64,000 nt of DNA, taken from positions 248,001 to 312,000 of the forward strand of contig NZ_CP061204.1 of assembly GCF_014621775.1 (NCBI RefSeq), in the 5' to 3' direction. Shown one piece after another: positions 35,804-45,051 of this stretch. A program made the position numbers and the translations under genes. The notes under the pieces were generated by a model. It was given only the letters and a program-made list of their open reading frames with translations, did no database searches and was not told where the DNA came from. The stretch is from Stenotrophomonas sp. 169. GTDB taxonomy: Bacteria; Pseudomonadota; Gammaproteobacteria; Xanthomonadales; Xanthomonadaceae. How positions within the stretch are numbered: position 1 is the stretch's first letter; every line of letters begins with the position of its first letter.

Positions 35804-36904
35804 GTGAGCCAGCTGCTGTCGCCCGTCACTCTCGGGCCCCTGACCCTGCCCAACCGCATCGTGATCGCGCCGATGTGCCAGTACTCCGCCGAAAACGGCC
35901 AGGCCACGGATTGGCACACCATCCACCTCGGCAACCTCTCGCAGTCCGGCGCCGGCCTGCTGATTCTGGAAGCCACCGCCGTAGAGCCGCGCGGCCGCAT
36001 CAGCCATGCCGATCTGGGCCTGTGGGACGACGCCACCGAGGCGGCGCTGGGCACGGTGCTGGAATCGGTGCGGCGCTGGTCGCCGATGCCGATCGGCATC
36101 CAGCTCGGCCACGCCGGTCGCAAGGCATCGGTGTCGCGGCCTTGGGAAGGCGGCAAGCAGATTCCCGCCGATGATGACAATGGCTGGACCCCGGTTGCAC
36201 CGTCGCCGCGTCCGTTCCACGCCGGCAACCCGGCCCCGCATGAACTGACCGAAGCCGAGATCGCCGGGATCGTTGAAGCGTTCGCTGAAAGTGCGCGTCG
36301 CGCCGAGCGTCTGGGCATCCAGCTGATCGAACTGCACGCAGCGCACGGCTACCTGCTGCACCAGTTCCTGTCGCCGCTGAGCAACCAGCGCACCGACGGC
36401 TACGGTGGCGCGTTGCCCAACCGCATGCGGCTGCTGATCGAGGTGTACGACGCGGTGCGTGAGGCGGTGTCGCCGAAGATCGCGGTTGGCGTGCGCATCT
36501 CCGCCACCGACTGGGTACCGGGCGGCTGGGACATCACCCAGACCGAGACCGTGGCGATGATCCTGGAATCGCGCGGCTGCAACTTCCTGCACGTTTCCAG
36601 CGGCGGACTGGACGAGCGCCAGAAGATCGAGATCGGCCCGGGCTACCAGGTGCCTTTCGCTGCGGCGATCAAGGCCAAGGGCCGCATGCCGGTGATCGCC
36701 GTGGGCCTGATCACCGAGCCGGACCAGGCCGAGTCGATCCTGCGCCACAACCATGCCGACGCCATCGCCTTGGCCCGCGGCATCCTGTACGACCCGCGCT
36801 GGCCGTGGCATGCCGCCGCCGCTTTGGGAGACAGCGTGGCCCCCGCGCCGCAGTACCTGCGCTGCGAACCGCGCGAAGCCCGCGGCGTGTTCGAGACGCG
36901 CTGA
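35804..36904 (+). CDS. NADH:flavin oxidoreductase, old yellow enzyme (YqjM/XenA-like)
   Basis: The 366-residue TIM-barrel FMN enzyme has the YqjM-class cysteine block APMCQYSAENG at about residue 25, QLGHAGRK, the ELHAAHGYLLHQFLSPLSN catalytic histidine region, and a C-terminal ARGILYDPRWPWHAA. The family reduces activated C=C bonds of enones and nitro compounds. The start is GTG at 35804, the only one giving the canonical MSQLLSPVTLG start; the RBS is poor. It stands alone between REP elements, with a hairpin just past the stop. Confidence 0.9.
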   Translation: MSQLLSPVTLGPLTLPNRIVIAPMCQYSAENGQATDWHTIHLGNLSQSGAGLLILEATAVEPRGRISHADLGLWDDATEAALGTVLESVRRWSPMPIGIQLGHAGRKASVSRPWEGGKQIPADDDNGWTPVAPSPRPFHAGNPAPHELTEAEIAGIVEAFAESARRAERLGIQLIELHAAHGYLLHQFLSPLSNQRTDGYGGALPNRMRLLIEVYDAVREAVSPKIAVGVRISATDWVPGGWDITQTETVAMILESRGCNFLHVSSGGLDERQKIEIGPGYQVPFAAAIKAKGRMPVIAVGLITEPDQAESILRHNHADAIALARGILYDPRWPWHAAAALGDSVAPAPQYLRCEPREARGVFETR

Positions 36905-36917
36905 TCCGAGAACCGTC

Positions 36918-36940
36918 GGTGCGTGGGATGCCCACGCACC
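36918..36940 (+). terminator. Hairpin after the old yellow enzyme gene
   Basis: A perfect 10-bp stem (GGTGCGTGGG with CCCACGCACC) and a 3-base loop start 14 bases past the stop. A T-run is absent. Confidence 0.6.
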
Positions 36941-36946
36941 GCTTAG

Positions 36947-37026
36947 GTAGAGCCGACTTCAGTCGGCTGCTCTCCCGAACGCAACCGGATTCCCGTGCAG
37001 AGCAGCCGACTGAAGTCGGCTCTACC
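36947..37026. repeat. SMAG-type REP facing pair
   Basis: A GTAG copy at 36947-36970 and an inverted copy at 37002-37026 lie between two converging genes. Confidence 0.9.
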
Positions 37027-37051
37027 CCGTCGGTTCTACCGCGTCGCGGCG

Positions 37052-37972
37052 TCAGCTCGCCTGCACCTGCCATGCCGTCGGCAACCCCGCCTGCAGATGC
37101 TCGAACAACACCCGGATGCGGGCAGTGAAGTCGCGGCGGTCGCTCAGGCAGAAGAACATCTCCATCGGTTCCGGCATCCAGCGCGGGTCGTCGGCCAGCA
37201 CGGTCTGCAGGCGTCCGTCGCGCAGGTAGGGTTCGGCAACGAAGGCGGCCAGCCGGGTGATGCCGCCGCCTGCGGCTGCCAGTTCAGCCAATGCGTCGAT
37301 GTCATCGCAGATCATGCCGGTCTGCATCGTGGCTTCCACGCGTCCCTGTTCCCCCAGCATCCCCCAGCGCAGCGGCCGGCCATCAGCGGGGAAGCGGAAC
37401 AACAGCGCGCGGTGAGCGGCCAACTGCTCTGGTGACGTGGGCGTGCCGGCCTGTTCCAGATAGGAGGGCGCCGCGCAGAACACGAACGGGATGCGCGCCA
37501 GGGGCCGTGCCACCAATCCGTCCTGCAGTTGGGCGCCGATGCGGATGCTGACATCCACCGACTCTTCGGCATGCCGCACGGCGCGGTCGGACAGCCGCAG
37601 TTCCACCTGCAGTTGCGGGTGGCGCCGCTGCAGCGCTGGCAGCATGGGGGCCAATACGTGCCGGCCGAACGCACGGCTGCAGGCAATCCGCAGGGGTCCC
37701 ACCGGCTCGATGTCGCCGCTGCTCACGGCGGCCTGCGCGCCGGCCAGGTCGGCCTCGATGTGCTGCACTTTGGCCAGGTACAGCGCGCCGGCCTCGCTGA
37801 GCGACAGCGAGCGGGTGCTGCGGTTGAACAAGCGCACGCCCAGGTGCGCCTCCAGCCGTGCGATGTTCTGGCCGACGGCGGTGGCGCTGATGCCCAGGGC
37901 ACGGGCTGCGCCGGCAATGCTGCCGGCCTCGGCGGTACGGGTGAAAGTGCGGATGAGCTGGAGCAGGTTCAT
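37052..37972 (-). CDS. LysR family transcriptional regulator
   Basis: The 306-residue protein has a LysR helix-turn-helix (about residues 2-60; LLQLIRTFTRTAEAGSIAGA, then ATAVGQNIARLEAHLG) and an effector domain similar to the CrgA/DmlR branch. I chose the ATG at 37972, which begins exactly at the HTH; the upstream frame to 38149 is spurious. It diverges from the DUF2798 gene across 121 bases. LysR/DUF2798 pairs facing each other are common, so this is likely its regulator (inference). Confidence 0.87.
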   Translation of the reverse strand: MNLLQLIRTFTRTAEAGSIAGAARALGISATAVGQNIARLEAHLGVRLFNRSTRSLSLSEAGALYLAKVQHIEADLAGAQAAVSSGDIEPVGPLRIACSRAFGRHVLAPMLPALQRRHPQLQVELRLSDRAVRHAEESVDVSIRIGAQLQDGLVARPLARIPFVFCAAPSYLEQAGTPTSPEQLAAHRALLFRFPADGRPLRWGMLGEQGRVEATMQTGMICDDIDALAELAAAGGGITRLAAFVAEPYLRDGRLQTVLADDPRWMPEPMEMFFCLSDRRDFTARIRVLFEHLQAGLPTAWQVQAS

Positions 37973-38093
37973 GACCGCACAGCGTGCCACGGTCGCCCCC
38001 AAAGATCTGCTTCGGTCTGTCCCAAGCAGCGGACGGCTGTGCCGGCCGGCCGTCTCGGGCATGCTGGCCCGCTGTTCCCGCAGCGCCCGTCTG

Positions 38094-38360
38094 ATGACCG
38101 ATTCCACCGCCTCTGCCCGCCGCGGCCTGAAACTGAGCCACCGCACCACGCCCTACGTGTTTGCCTTCTTCATGGCCGGCATCATGGCGATGCTGATGTG
38201 CATGGTCATCACAGCGGCGCATGCCGGCGTGGACGGGGCTTACCTGGCGCGCGTGCTGCAGGCCTATGCCCTCGCCATGCCGGTCGCGTTCTGCTGCGTG
38301 CTGGTGGTCCGTCCCCTGGTGCTGCGGCTGGTGGCCTTGACCGTGCACCCGCCCGGCTGA
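38094..38360 (+). CDS. DUF2798 small membrane protein
   Basis: The 88-residue protein has two transmembrane helices (about residues 20-42 and 55-78) and the DUF2798 pattern (PYVFAFFMAGIMAMLMCMVIT, in part). Function is unknown. The start is the ATG at 38094, within a longer frame that has no support further upstream. It is divergent from the LysR gene. Confidence 0.75.
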   Translation: MTDSTASARRGLKLSHRTTPYVFAFFMAGIMAMLMCMVITAAHAGVDGAYLARVLQAYALAMPVAFCCVLVVRPLVLRLVALTVHPPG

Positions 38361-38431
38361 CGCGGCAGGCGCTGGCTCCGCGCATCGCTTCGTGGCAGGC
38401 TCAAGGCGTTCAATCTGGAAAGGAATTCCCG

Positions 38432-39328
38432 ATGCACTCGATGACACGCGCCCTGCTGCTGTCCCTGCTGCTGTCTTCCTCGGTGGCGGCGGCTGCGCCT
38501 TTGGATCCGGCGACGGGCCTGGCGGAACGGCTGCAAGCGCTCGACGAAGGCAGCGGAGTGCAGCCGATCGCGCAGCGCATCCAGCATCTGCGCGCGGTCT
38601 ATGTATCCGACGCACGCGTTGCAGCGCTGGACACGCAGCCATCCGACCTGTGCGATACCGTCGCCGCCAGCGACCTGGACGAGCTCTTCGCAGGGACGTG
38701 GCGACTCAACTTCTACGCGCGCGAACCAGCCCTGCTGCAGCGGATGACCTGCCTGTTCCAGCGCATGAAGCAATCCGGGACTGCCAGCGCACAGGCGGCG
38801 CGGGACCTGTACGGCGCACTGGTCGCACAGCGTCGGTTCGTGGCCGCCAACGCGCTGCGTCAGAGCGAAGCGTTGAAGGTGGACGAACTGCCTGTGGTCA
38901 GTGGTGAACGCACGACCGGTCTGCAGGTGCTGCAACTGCAGGATGCGCTGCATGCCCGCCTGGCTGAGTTGCCACGCGATGGCACCCGGGTGATCGCACT
39001 GGTGCATCCGTACTGTGGTTTTTCGATGGACGCGCTGGCCGCGATTGCCGACGACCCCACGCTGGCCTGGCTGCGGCCACAGCTGCAGGTCGTAGTGCCC
39101 AGCGACAATAACTGGCCGGTCACCCGGATGCTCGAGTGGAATGCCGCACATCCGGATCTGCCGATGCAGCCGATGCAACCCGGCACTGCATGGGCTCCGT
39201 TGTTGACCGGCTCGACCCCGACGTTCCACGTGCTGCGTGACGGCGAGCTGCGGGCCAGCGCCAGCGGGTGGGCAGACGATGGCGCCGCACTGCGCAAGCT
39301 GCGGCCCGTGATCGGGGAGGGACGCTGA
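38432..39328 (+). CDS. Periplasmic thioredoxin-like protein with CGFS motif
   Basis: The 298-residue protein has a signal peptide (about residues 1-21, ending VAAAAP). A helical N-terminal half contains isolated cysteines. A C-terminal thioredoxin-like domain is suggested by ALVHPYCGFSMDAL (CXXS at about residues 194-197) and a cis-proline-like loop GSTPTFHVLRDGEL near residue 268. The CGFS signature is otherwise typical of monothiol glutaredoxins in the cytosol. A disulfide-isomerase or thiol-binding role in the periplasm is possible but unproven. GGAAAGGAA precedes the ATG at 38432. I do not recognise a named family. Confidence 0.65.
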   Translation: MHSMTRALLLSLLLSSSVAAAAPLDPATGLAERLQALDEGSGVQPIAQRIQHLRAVYVSDARVAALDTQPSDLCDTVAASDLDELFAGTWRLNFYAREPALLQRMTCLFQRMKQSGTASAQAARDLYGALVAQRRFVAANALRQSEALKVDELPVVSGERTTGLQVLQLQDALHARLAELPRDGTRVIALVHPYCGFSMDALAAIADDPTLAWLRPQLQVVVPSDNNWPVTRMLEWNAAHPDLPMQPMQPGTAWAPLLTGSTPTFHVLRDGELRASASGWADDGAALRKLRPVIGEGR

Positions 39329-39373
39329 CAGTTGCATCTGACAGCATCCATTCCGCAGCGCAGCATGGTGGCC

Positions 39374-39386
39374 TAGACTTGGCCGG
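39374..39386 (+). promoter_or_regulatory. -10 box, near-leaderless, of purU
   Basis: TAGACT at 39374-39379 lies seven bases before the purU ATG. No Shine-Dalgarno is visible. Confidence 0.35.
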
Positions 39387-40238
39387 ATGCGACCCGACTC
39401 CATCCTTACCCTGTCCTGCCCTGACCGTACCGGCATTGTGTACCGCGTGTCCGGACTGCTGTACGAGCATGGCTGCAACATCCTCGACGCTCAGCAGTTC
39501 GGCGATGAGGAGAGTGGCCGATTCTTCCTGCGCGTGCATTTCGACCGCGATGCCGGCTTGCCGCTGGAGACGGTGCACACGGCGATGACCGCGCTGGGCG
39601 AAGGCTTCGGCATGGACTGGCAACTGCATGACGGCCGTCGCCGGGCGCGCCTGCTGGTGCTGGTCAGCAAGCAGGGCCACTGCCTCAACGATCTGTTGTT
39701 CCGTGCCCATAGCGGCCAGTTGAAGGTGGATATCGCGGCGGTGGCCTCCAACCACGCCGACTTCGCACCGTTGGCGGCCTCGTATGGCATTCCGTTCCAT
39801 CACCTGCCGGTCAACGCGGATACGCGCGACGTGCAGGAACGGCAGCTGATCGATTTGGTCGAGCGTGAGCAGATTGATCTGGTGGTGCTGGCGCGCTACA
39901 TGCAGATTCTTTCGCCGACGCTGTGCCGCGCGTTTGCCGGGCGGGCGATCAACATCCATCACAGCTTCCTGCCCAGCTTCAAGGGTGCGCAGCCGTACCA
40001 CCAGGCGCACGCGCGCGGGGTCAAGATCATCGGGGCCACCGCGCACTACGTGACCGAAGACCTCGATGAAGGGCCGATCATCGAACAGGATGTGGCGCGT
40101 GTTGACCATGCGATGACCCCACGCGACCTGGTGCGGCTGGGCAGCGATACCGAATCCCAGGTGCTGGCCCGCGCGGTACGCCGGCATGTAGAGCACCGCA
40201 TCCTGCTCAACGGGCATCGGACCGTGGTGTTCCGCTGA
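39387..40238 (+). CDS. purU: Formyltetrahydrofolate deformylase
   Basis: The 283-residue protein has an N-terminal ACT-like regulatory domain (about residues 5-85; LSCPDRTGIVYRVSGLLYEHGC) and a C-terminal formyl-transferase domain. The latter has SNHADFAPLAASYGIPFHHLPV, the catalytic Asn-His block NIHHSFLPSFKGAQPYHQAH, and an aspartate in HYVTEDLDEGPII. PurU hydrolyses 10-formyl-THF to formate and THF, feeding purine synthesis and balancing one-carbon pools. Length matches (about 280). It stands alone, followed by a REP cluster. Confidence 0.95.
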   Translation: MRPDSILTLSCPDRTGIVYRVSGLLYEHGCNILDAQQFGDEESGRFFLRVHFDRDAGLPLETVHTAMTALGEGFGMDWQLHDGRRRARLLVLVSKQGHCLNDLLFRAHSGQLKVDIAAVASNHADFAPLAASYGIPFHHLPVNADTRDVQERQLIDLVEREQIDLVVLARYMQILSPTLCRAFAGRAINIHHSFLPSFKGAQPYHQAHARGVKIIGATAHYVTEDLDEGPIIEQDVARVDHAMTPRDLVRLGSDTESQVLARAVRRHVEHRILLNGHRTVVFR

Positions 40239-40250
40239 GGCCGAGCCCGG

Positions 40251-40460
40251 GTAGCGCCGAGCCACGCTCGGCGAGCGCGAAGCGCGGCCTGCGTCAGGGA
40301 TCACGATGTCGGATGGAATCCGCCGAGCACGGCTCGGCGCTACCATGCGTAGCGCTCCCATTCCGGGTAGCGCCGAGCCACGCTCGGCGAGCGCGCAGCG
40401 CGGTCTGCGTCAGGCATCATGAAGCCGGATGGAATTCGCCGAGCATGGCTCGGCGCTACA
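40251..40460. repeat. REP cluster, GCCGAGC family (4 copies)
   Basis: Alternating direct and inverted copies at 40251-40274, 40321-40344, 40367-40390 and 40437-40460 form two facing pairs about 115 bases apart. The intervening GCGAAGCGCGGCCTGCGTCAGG-like spacer (split here) is also repeated, so the whole unit was duplicated. They fill the 280-base gap between purU and pncA. Confidence 0.88.
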
Positions 40461-40518
40461 GCGCGCGGCGCGGCCTGCGTCGGGCATCGCGTTGCGCGTT
40501 CCCGCGCGGGGCCTCAGG

Positions 40519-41145
40519 TCACAGCAGCGCGATACCCGCGGTCGCCAACGCCTGTCGGGTGGCATCGTCGTTGTCGGCACTGACCGGTCGGGTCAGGTCC
40601 CAGTGGAAGCCCACGGCGAAGCCGGCACTGACGGCGTCCTGTGCGGTCCACAGCACGCAGTAGTCACGCGCCAGCCCACACACATGCACCTCGCTGATGC
40701 CGCGCTCGCGCAGCCAGCCGGCCAGACCGGTTGGCGGACGGTTGCCGTCCGGACCGTGGTTCTCGCGGAACGCGCTGTACGAATCCACCTGCGGGTTGCT
40801 GCCCTTGCGCAGCACCATGTCGGCTGCATTCCAATCAACGCCCGTATGCAGCGCGGCGCCTGCCGAGCCTTGGATGCAGTGATCCGGCCACAACGTCTGC
40901 GCATGTCCGTGCAGCGGGATCTGGGCGAACGGCTGCCCGCCAGGGTAGTGACTGGCGAAGGACGCGTGGTTGGCCGGGTGCCAGTCCTGGGTGGCCACCA
41001 CCGTGCGATACCGCTTCTGCGCCAACAGTGCGGCAATGGGCGCGACCAGCGCATCACCCTCAAGACAAGCCAGGGCGCCACCGGGCATGAAGTCCGGTTG
41101 CAGGTCGACGACGATCAGGGCCACGTGGGCGGGCAGGGTGTTCAT
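40519..41145 (-). CDS. pncA: Nicotinamidase/pyrazinamidase
   Basis: The 208-residue isochorismatase-fold protein has the catalytic triad Asp (VVDLQPDF), Lys (VLRKGSNP) and Cys (GLARDYCV), and the metal-site block TQDWHPANHASF with WPDHC. It converts nicotinamide to nicotinate in NAD salvage. Sirtuins release nicotinamide, and a sirtuin gene lies 5 kb away, but no operon links them. A weak TACCCT box lies six bases before the ATG. Confidence 0.94.
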   Translation of the reverse strand: MNTLPAHVALIVVDLQPDFMPGGALACLEGDALVAPIAALLAQKRYRTVVATQDWHPANHASFASHYPGGQPFAQIPLHGHAQTLWPDHCIQGSAGAALHTGVDWNAADMVLRKGSNPQVDSYSAFRENHGPDGNRPPTGLAGWLRERGISEVHVCGLARDYCVLWTAQDAVSAGFAVGFHWDLTRPVSADNDDATRQALATAGIALL

Positions 41146-41177
41146 GGCATCAGGGTAACGGCAGGGCCGTCAGCGGG

Positions 41178-41280
41178 GTAGAGCCGGAAGGGTAGAGCCG
41201 ACCAGGTAGAGCCGACTTCAGTCGGCTGCCTCCCGCATCGCGCATCGTGCTGATGGCAGCCGACTGAAGTCGGCTCTACC
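41178..41280. repeat. SMAG-type REP pair preceded by two broken copies
   Basis: Two truncated heads (GTAGAGCCGGAAG at 41178 and GTAGAGCCGACCAG at 41192) precede a full copy at 41206-41230 and an inverted copy at 41256-41280. The 14-base stepwise heads look like slippage or failed copies. Confidence 0.85.
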
Positions 41281-41357
41281 TTGGTCGCCCCCCACGTCCG
41301 ACCCGCAGGTCTGACCGACAACCGGGCCCACAGGTGGACCCAACCGTCCTCTCCCGG

Positions 41358-43661
41358 TCAGGCCACGCTGGACTCCGCATGCTCGGCACGCAGTTCTGCT
41401 GCAGCGGCCACCAGCGCTTCCAGCGCGGCGCGGGTTTCCGGCCAGCCGCGGGTCTTCAGGCCGCAGTCCGGATTCACCCACAACTGCTCCGGCTTCAGCA
41501 CCGACAGGGCCTTGCGCAGCAGGTCCACCATCTCCGCCTTGTCCGGCACGCGCGGGGAATGGATGTCATACACGCCCGGGCCGATCTCATTGGGATAGTT
41601 GAAGCGCACGAAGGCATCCAGCAACTCCATCCGCGAACGCGAGGTCTCGATCGAGATCACATCCGCATCCATCGCCGCAACGGAGTGGATGATGTCGTTG
41701 AACTCCGAATAGCACATGTGCGTGTGGATCTGCGTAGCGTCGCGTACCCCACTGGTGCTGATGCGGAACGATTCCACTGCCCAGTCCAGGTAGCCGCGCC
41801 ACTGTGCGCGACGCAGCGGCAGTCCTTCGCGGATGGCCGGCTCGTCGACCTGGATCACGCCGATGCCGGCCGCCTCCAGGTCATTCACTTCATCGCGCAG
41901 GGCCAGCGCGATCTGCCGGCAGGTGACATCGCGTTCCTGGTCATCGCGCACGAACGACCACTGCAGCACCGTCACCGGTCCGGTCAGCATGCCCTTCATC
42001 GGCTTGCGGGTGAGGGACTGCGCATAGCGAGACCAGCGCACCGTCATCGGCTGCGGCCGGCTGACATCGCCGAAGATCACCGGCGGCTTCACGCAGCGCG
42101 AGCCGTAGCTCTGCACCCAGCCGTTGCCGGTGAAGGCGAACCCTTCGAGCTGCTCACCGAAGTACTCCACCATGTCGTTGCGCTCGAACTCGCCATGCAC
42201 CAGCACGTCCAGTCCCAGTTCCTCCTGCACGCGCACACAGTCAGCGGTCTGTTGCTCGAGGAACGCCTCGTAGTCGGCCAGCGAAAGTCTGCCGGACTTG
42301 TGCCGGGCGCGGGCGTCGCGCACGTCCAGCGTCTGCGGGAACGAACCGATCGTGGTCGTCGGCAGCAGCGGAAGTCGCAGCGCGGCATGCTGGGCCAACC
42401 GTCGCTGCGGATAGGTCCCATGGCGCTGTGCGTCGGCCTTGCCCAAGCCGGCCAGACGCGCGGCCACGGTGGGGTTGTGCACGCGGGGCGAGCGACGGCG
42501 CGCATCCAGTGCATCGCGGTTGGCGGCCAGCCCGGCGTCCGCAGACGGCTGGCCATCAAGTGCGTCGGCCAGCACGCGCAGTTCCTGCAGCTTCTGCCGC
42601 GAGAACGCCAACCAACTGCGCAGGTCATCGTCCAGCTTCTTTTCCAGCGACAGATCCACCGGGGTGTGCAGCAGCGAGCACGACGGTGCCAGCCACAGCA
42701 GATCAGGACCGCGATCGGTCTGTGCATAGCGCGCCAGGATCAGCGCATTGTCCAGTTGGGTACGCCAGATGTTGCGCCCGTTGACCAGGCCGGCCGACAG
42801 CACGCGGTCGGCCGGCAAGGCGTTCAGCACGGCATCCAGCTGCTCGGGCGCGCGCACCAGGTCCACGTGCAGGCCCTCCACCGGCAGCGACGTGGCCAGG
42901 GCCAGGTTGTCGTCCAGCGCCCCGAAGTAGGTAGCCAGCAGGAGCTTGGGTCGCGCTGCCGCGTTCGCACCCAGCACCGCATACGCGCGCTCGAACGCCC
43001 CCTGTGCCGCCGCATCCAGGTCCTGCACCAGCAGCGGTTCGTCCAGCTGCACCCAATCGGCACCCGCTGCCTTCAGGTGCGCCAGCAGGTCCACATAGGC
43101 CGGCAGCAGTGCGTCCAGCAGGTCCAGCGCGGAAGACCCATCGGTCGTCTTGGCCAGTAGCAGGAAACTCACCGGCCCCAGCACGACCGGGCGGGTGTGG
43201 ATGCCCAGTGCCTTGGCCTCGCGGAATTCGCTCAGCGGCTTGTCACCGCGCAGGGCGAACGCCTGCCCGGCCTGCAGTTCCGGTACCAGGTAGTGGTAGT
43301 TGGTGTCGAACCACTTGGTCATCTCCAGCGCGTGCAGGTCGATGCCATCGCGCTGCAGGCCGCGGGCCATCGCGAAATACGCGGCCAGCGGCTCACGTTC
43401 GGCAAGTGCGCGGTAGCGCGTGGGAATGGCGTCGAACAGGAAGGCGGTATCCAGCACCTGGTCGTACAGGCTGAAGTCATTGCTCGGCGGCACGTCGACA
43501 CCTGCGTCGACCTGCAGTTGCCAGTGGCGTGCGCGCAGTGTGGCGGCGCTGGCCTGCAGGGTGGCGGTGTCATCCTCGCCACTCCAGTGGCGTTCGAGAG
43601 CCCGCTTCAATTCGCGCTTGGCGCCGATGCGGGGAAAACCCAGGTTGGTAACGATAGTCAT
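41358..43661 (-). CDS. metE: Cobalamin-independent methionine synthase
   Basis: The 767-residue enzyme transfers the methyl group of 5-methyl-THF-polyglutamate to homocysteine. It has two related barrels: the N-terminal [19 protein letters not shown] block, and a C-terminal half with the zinc ligands in THMCYSEF and [11 protein letters not shown] and the METE block [20 protein letters not shown]. Length is typical (about 760). A roughly 440-base leader containing a cobalamin riboswitch precedes it, implying repression when B12 is available and a B12-dependent MetH elsewhere. GAGGA lies upstream of the ATG. Confidence 0.97.
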   Translation of the reverse strand: MTIVTNLGFPRIGAKRELKRALERHWSGEDDTATLQASAATLRARHWQLQVDAGVDVPPSNDFSLYDQVLDTAFLFDAIPTRYRALAEREPLAAYFAMARGLQRDGIDLHALEMTKWFDTNYHYLVPELQAGQAFALRGDKPLSEFREAKALGIHTRPVVLGPVSFLLLAKTTDGSSALDLLDALLPAYVDLLAHLKAAGADWVQLDEPLLVQDLDAAAQGAFERAYAVLGANAAARPKLLLATYFGALDDNLALATSLPVEGLHVDLVRAPEQLDAVLNALPADRVLSAGLVNGRNIWRTQLDNALILARYAQTDRGPDLLWLAPSCSLLHTPVDLSLEKKLDDDLRSWLAFSRQKLQELRVLADALDGQPSADAGLAANRDALDARRRSPRVHNPTVAARLAGLGKADAQRHGTYPQRRLAQHAALRLPLLPTTTIGSFPQTLDVRDARARHKSGRLSLADYEAFLEQQTADCVRVQEELGLDVLVHGEFERNDMVEYFGEQLEGFAFTGNGWVQSYGSRCVKPPVIFGDVSRPQPMTVRWSRYAQSLTRKPMKGMLTGPVTVLQWSFVRDDQERDVTCRQIALALRDEVNDLEAAGIGVIQVDEPAIREGLPLRRAQWRGYLDWAVESFRISTSGVRDATQIHTHMCYSEFNDIIHSVAAMDADVISIETSRSRMELLDAFVRFNYPNEIGPGVYDIHSPRVPDKAEMVDLLRKALSVLKPEQLWVNPDCGLKTRGWPETRAALEALVAAAAELRAEHAESSVA

Positions 43662-43889
43662 TGCAGCGTGTCCTCATTGCATGTCGGCATTGAGGAACGA
43701 AGGAACCGCAGGACGTCGCGCGCCGTTGCCGGCCTACGCCCATCCTGCCAGCGACCTTCGCCCCCGCGGGCGAACCGGATGCCGTGGACAGGTGCACGTG
43801 CCGACGCATCCCGCAGGCGGCGGGACGGCATGGGCCCGGGCAACCTCCCCGCGGAGATTCCAGGTCAGATCGGGGGACGGTCGTGTCCC

Positions 43890-44095
43890 CCGGCCGGGGC
43901 CGGTATTCGGGCTGTTGGACACGGGCGTTACCGCCCACCTAGTGTCCGCCGCTTCCCAGGCGTTGGCCCAGTGCTGTTGGCGGAGGTCGTTTCCATTCAC
44001 CGCTGCGGGGCAGCTCCGGAATGCGTGCACAGGGCACGGTCACCGGATTCCCGTTTAAATCCATCCCTTCATCCGAATGAAGCGATGGATACCTT
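43890..44095 (-). promoter_or_regulatory. Cobalamin riboswitch upstream of metE
   Basis: Reading the minus strand from about 44090, the canonical elements appear in order: GGTATCC with its P2 stem, AAACGGGAATCCGGTG, GCTGCCCCGCAGCGGTGA, GCACTGG, GGGAAGC, ACACTAGGTGGGCGG and the B12 box AGCCCGAATACCGGCC at about 43898-43913. A stem GGGGGAC/GTCCCCC (43872-43891) follows immediately and may be the expression platform. About 210 bases separate it from the metE start codon. Confidence 0.92.
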
Positions 44096-44105
44096 CGGCG
44101 ACCAC

Positions 44106-44134
44106 ACGTTAGGCCGAAGCGGCTGCGCGGTCAA
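44106..44134 (-). promoter_or_regulatory. metE promoter
   Basis: On the minus strand TTGACC (44129-44134), a 17-base spacer and TAACGT (44106-44111) put the transcript start at about 44099, right at the 5' end of the riboswitch. Confidence 0.6.
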
Positions 44135-44210
44135 GCGCCGTTTCGGTCACCCTGCATCCAAAGTGCCGCCTGCGCCGTATATGCCCATGAGCCCCCTGCG
44201 GACCCACGCC

Positions 44211-44984
44211 ATGCGCGCCTCTTTCGCCCCGTTCCTGTTGCTGACCGCCTTCATGCCCCTTGCCGCGGGTGCGGCCCTGACCCGCGTGGAGGGCGTAGCG
44301 GTGTCGCCCAAAGAGGGGCGTCCGCTCTACCGCGAGACCCACTACCTGCAGGACGTGGACGGGCGGCAGGCGCGATTGGTGCTGTATCGCTGCACCGACG
44401 GGCGGGCCTTCGCGCGCAAATGGATGCCGCCCGCCACCGATGCGCAGGCGCCGGATTTCGACTTCGTCGACGGGCGCGACGGACGCCGCGAGTCGGTGCA
44501 GCGGCAAGGGAGCAAGCGGGTAGTCAGCATCCGCTCCGCTACCGCCGCGGCCGAACAGGGCAAGGCGCTTGAGATGCCGGCCGGGGGGGTGATTGATGCC
44601 GGATTCGACGCCGCCGTGCGTGCGCACTGGTCAACGCTGCTGAAGGGCGACACCGTGTCCTTGCCGTTCCTGCTCACCAGCCGCCAGCGCTGGGTGCCGG
44701 TCACGCTGCGCCGCGTCGCCGCCATCGACTGGCAGGGGCAACCGGCCGAAAAGCTGCAGATGCAGCTCGATGCCTGGTTCGGCTTTGCGGTGCCCGCCGT
44801 GAGCCTTGTCTATGCCCGTGAGGGTCGCCGCCTGCTGGAGTTCGAAGGCACCGGCAACGTGCGCGATGCCAACGGGGCGTGGCCGCAGGTCCGCGTACGC
44901 TTCAAGGATCCGCCGCAGGCCACCGATGACAACGCGCTTGCACAGGCGCGCGCGCAGCCCCTGGTGGCCTCATGCACGGGCTGA
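44211..44984 (+). CDS. Secreted protein of unknown function
   Basis: The 257-residue protein has a signal peptide (about residues 1-22, ending LAAGAALT). The remainder is mostly beta-strand in character, with two cysteines (RCTDG and a C-terminal SCTG) that could form a disulfide. No family is recognised with confidence. Possible starts are 44181, 44187 and 44211; I chose 44211 because it gives the most normal signal peptide. It is divergent from metE and ends 67 bases before the ECF sigma gene, so it might be linked to that operon. Confidence 0.7.
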   Translation: MRASFAPFLLLTAFMPLAAGAALTRVEGVAVSPKEGRPLYRETHYLQDVDGRQARLVLYRCTDGRAFARKWMPPATDAQAPDFDFVDGRDGRRESVQRQGSKRVVSIRSATAAAEQGKALEMPAGGVIDAGFDAAVRAHWSTLLKGDTVSLPFLLTSRQRWVPVTLRRVAAIDWQGQPAEKLQMQLDAWFGFAVPAVSLVYAREGRRLLEFEGTGNVRDANGAWPQVRVRFKDPPQATDDNALAQARAQPLVASCTG

Positions 44985-45051
44985 CGGGCTTGCGATATGC
45001 GTCACGAGCAACGAGGATGCAGGTCTATCCCAGTGTGATGCGGAGCCTGCG

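Noticed and set aside
40251..40460. Regularly spaced palindromes as a CRISPR array
   Set aside because: Copies alternate in orientation and the spacers are themselves repeated; this is REP organisation.
41334..43160. A plus-strand 608-residue frame opposite metE
   Set aside because: Shadow of metE; no recognisable motif.
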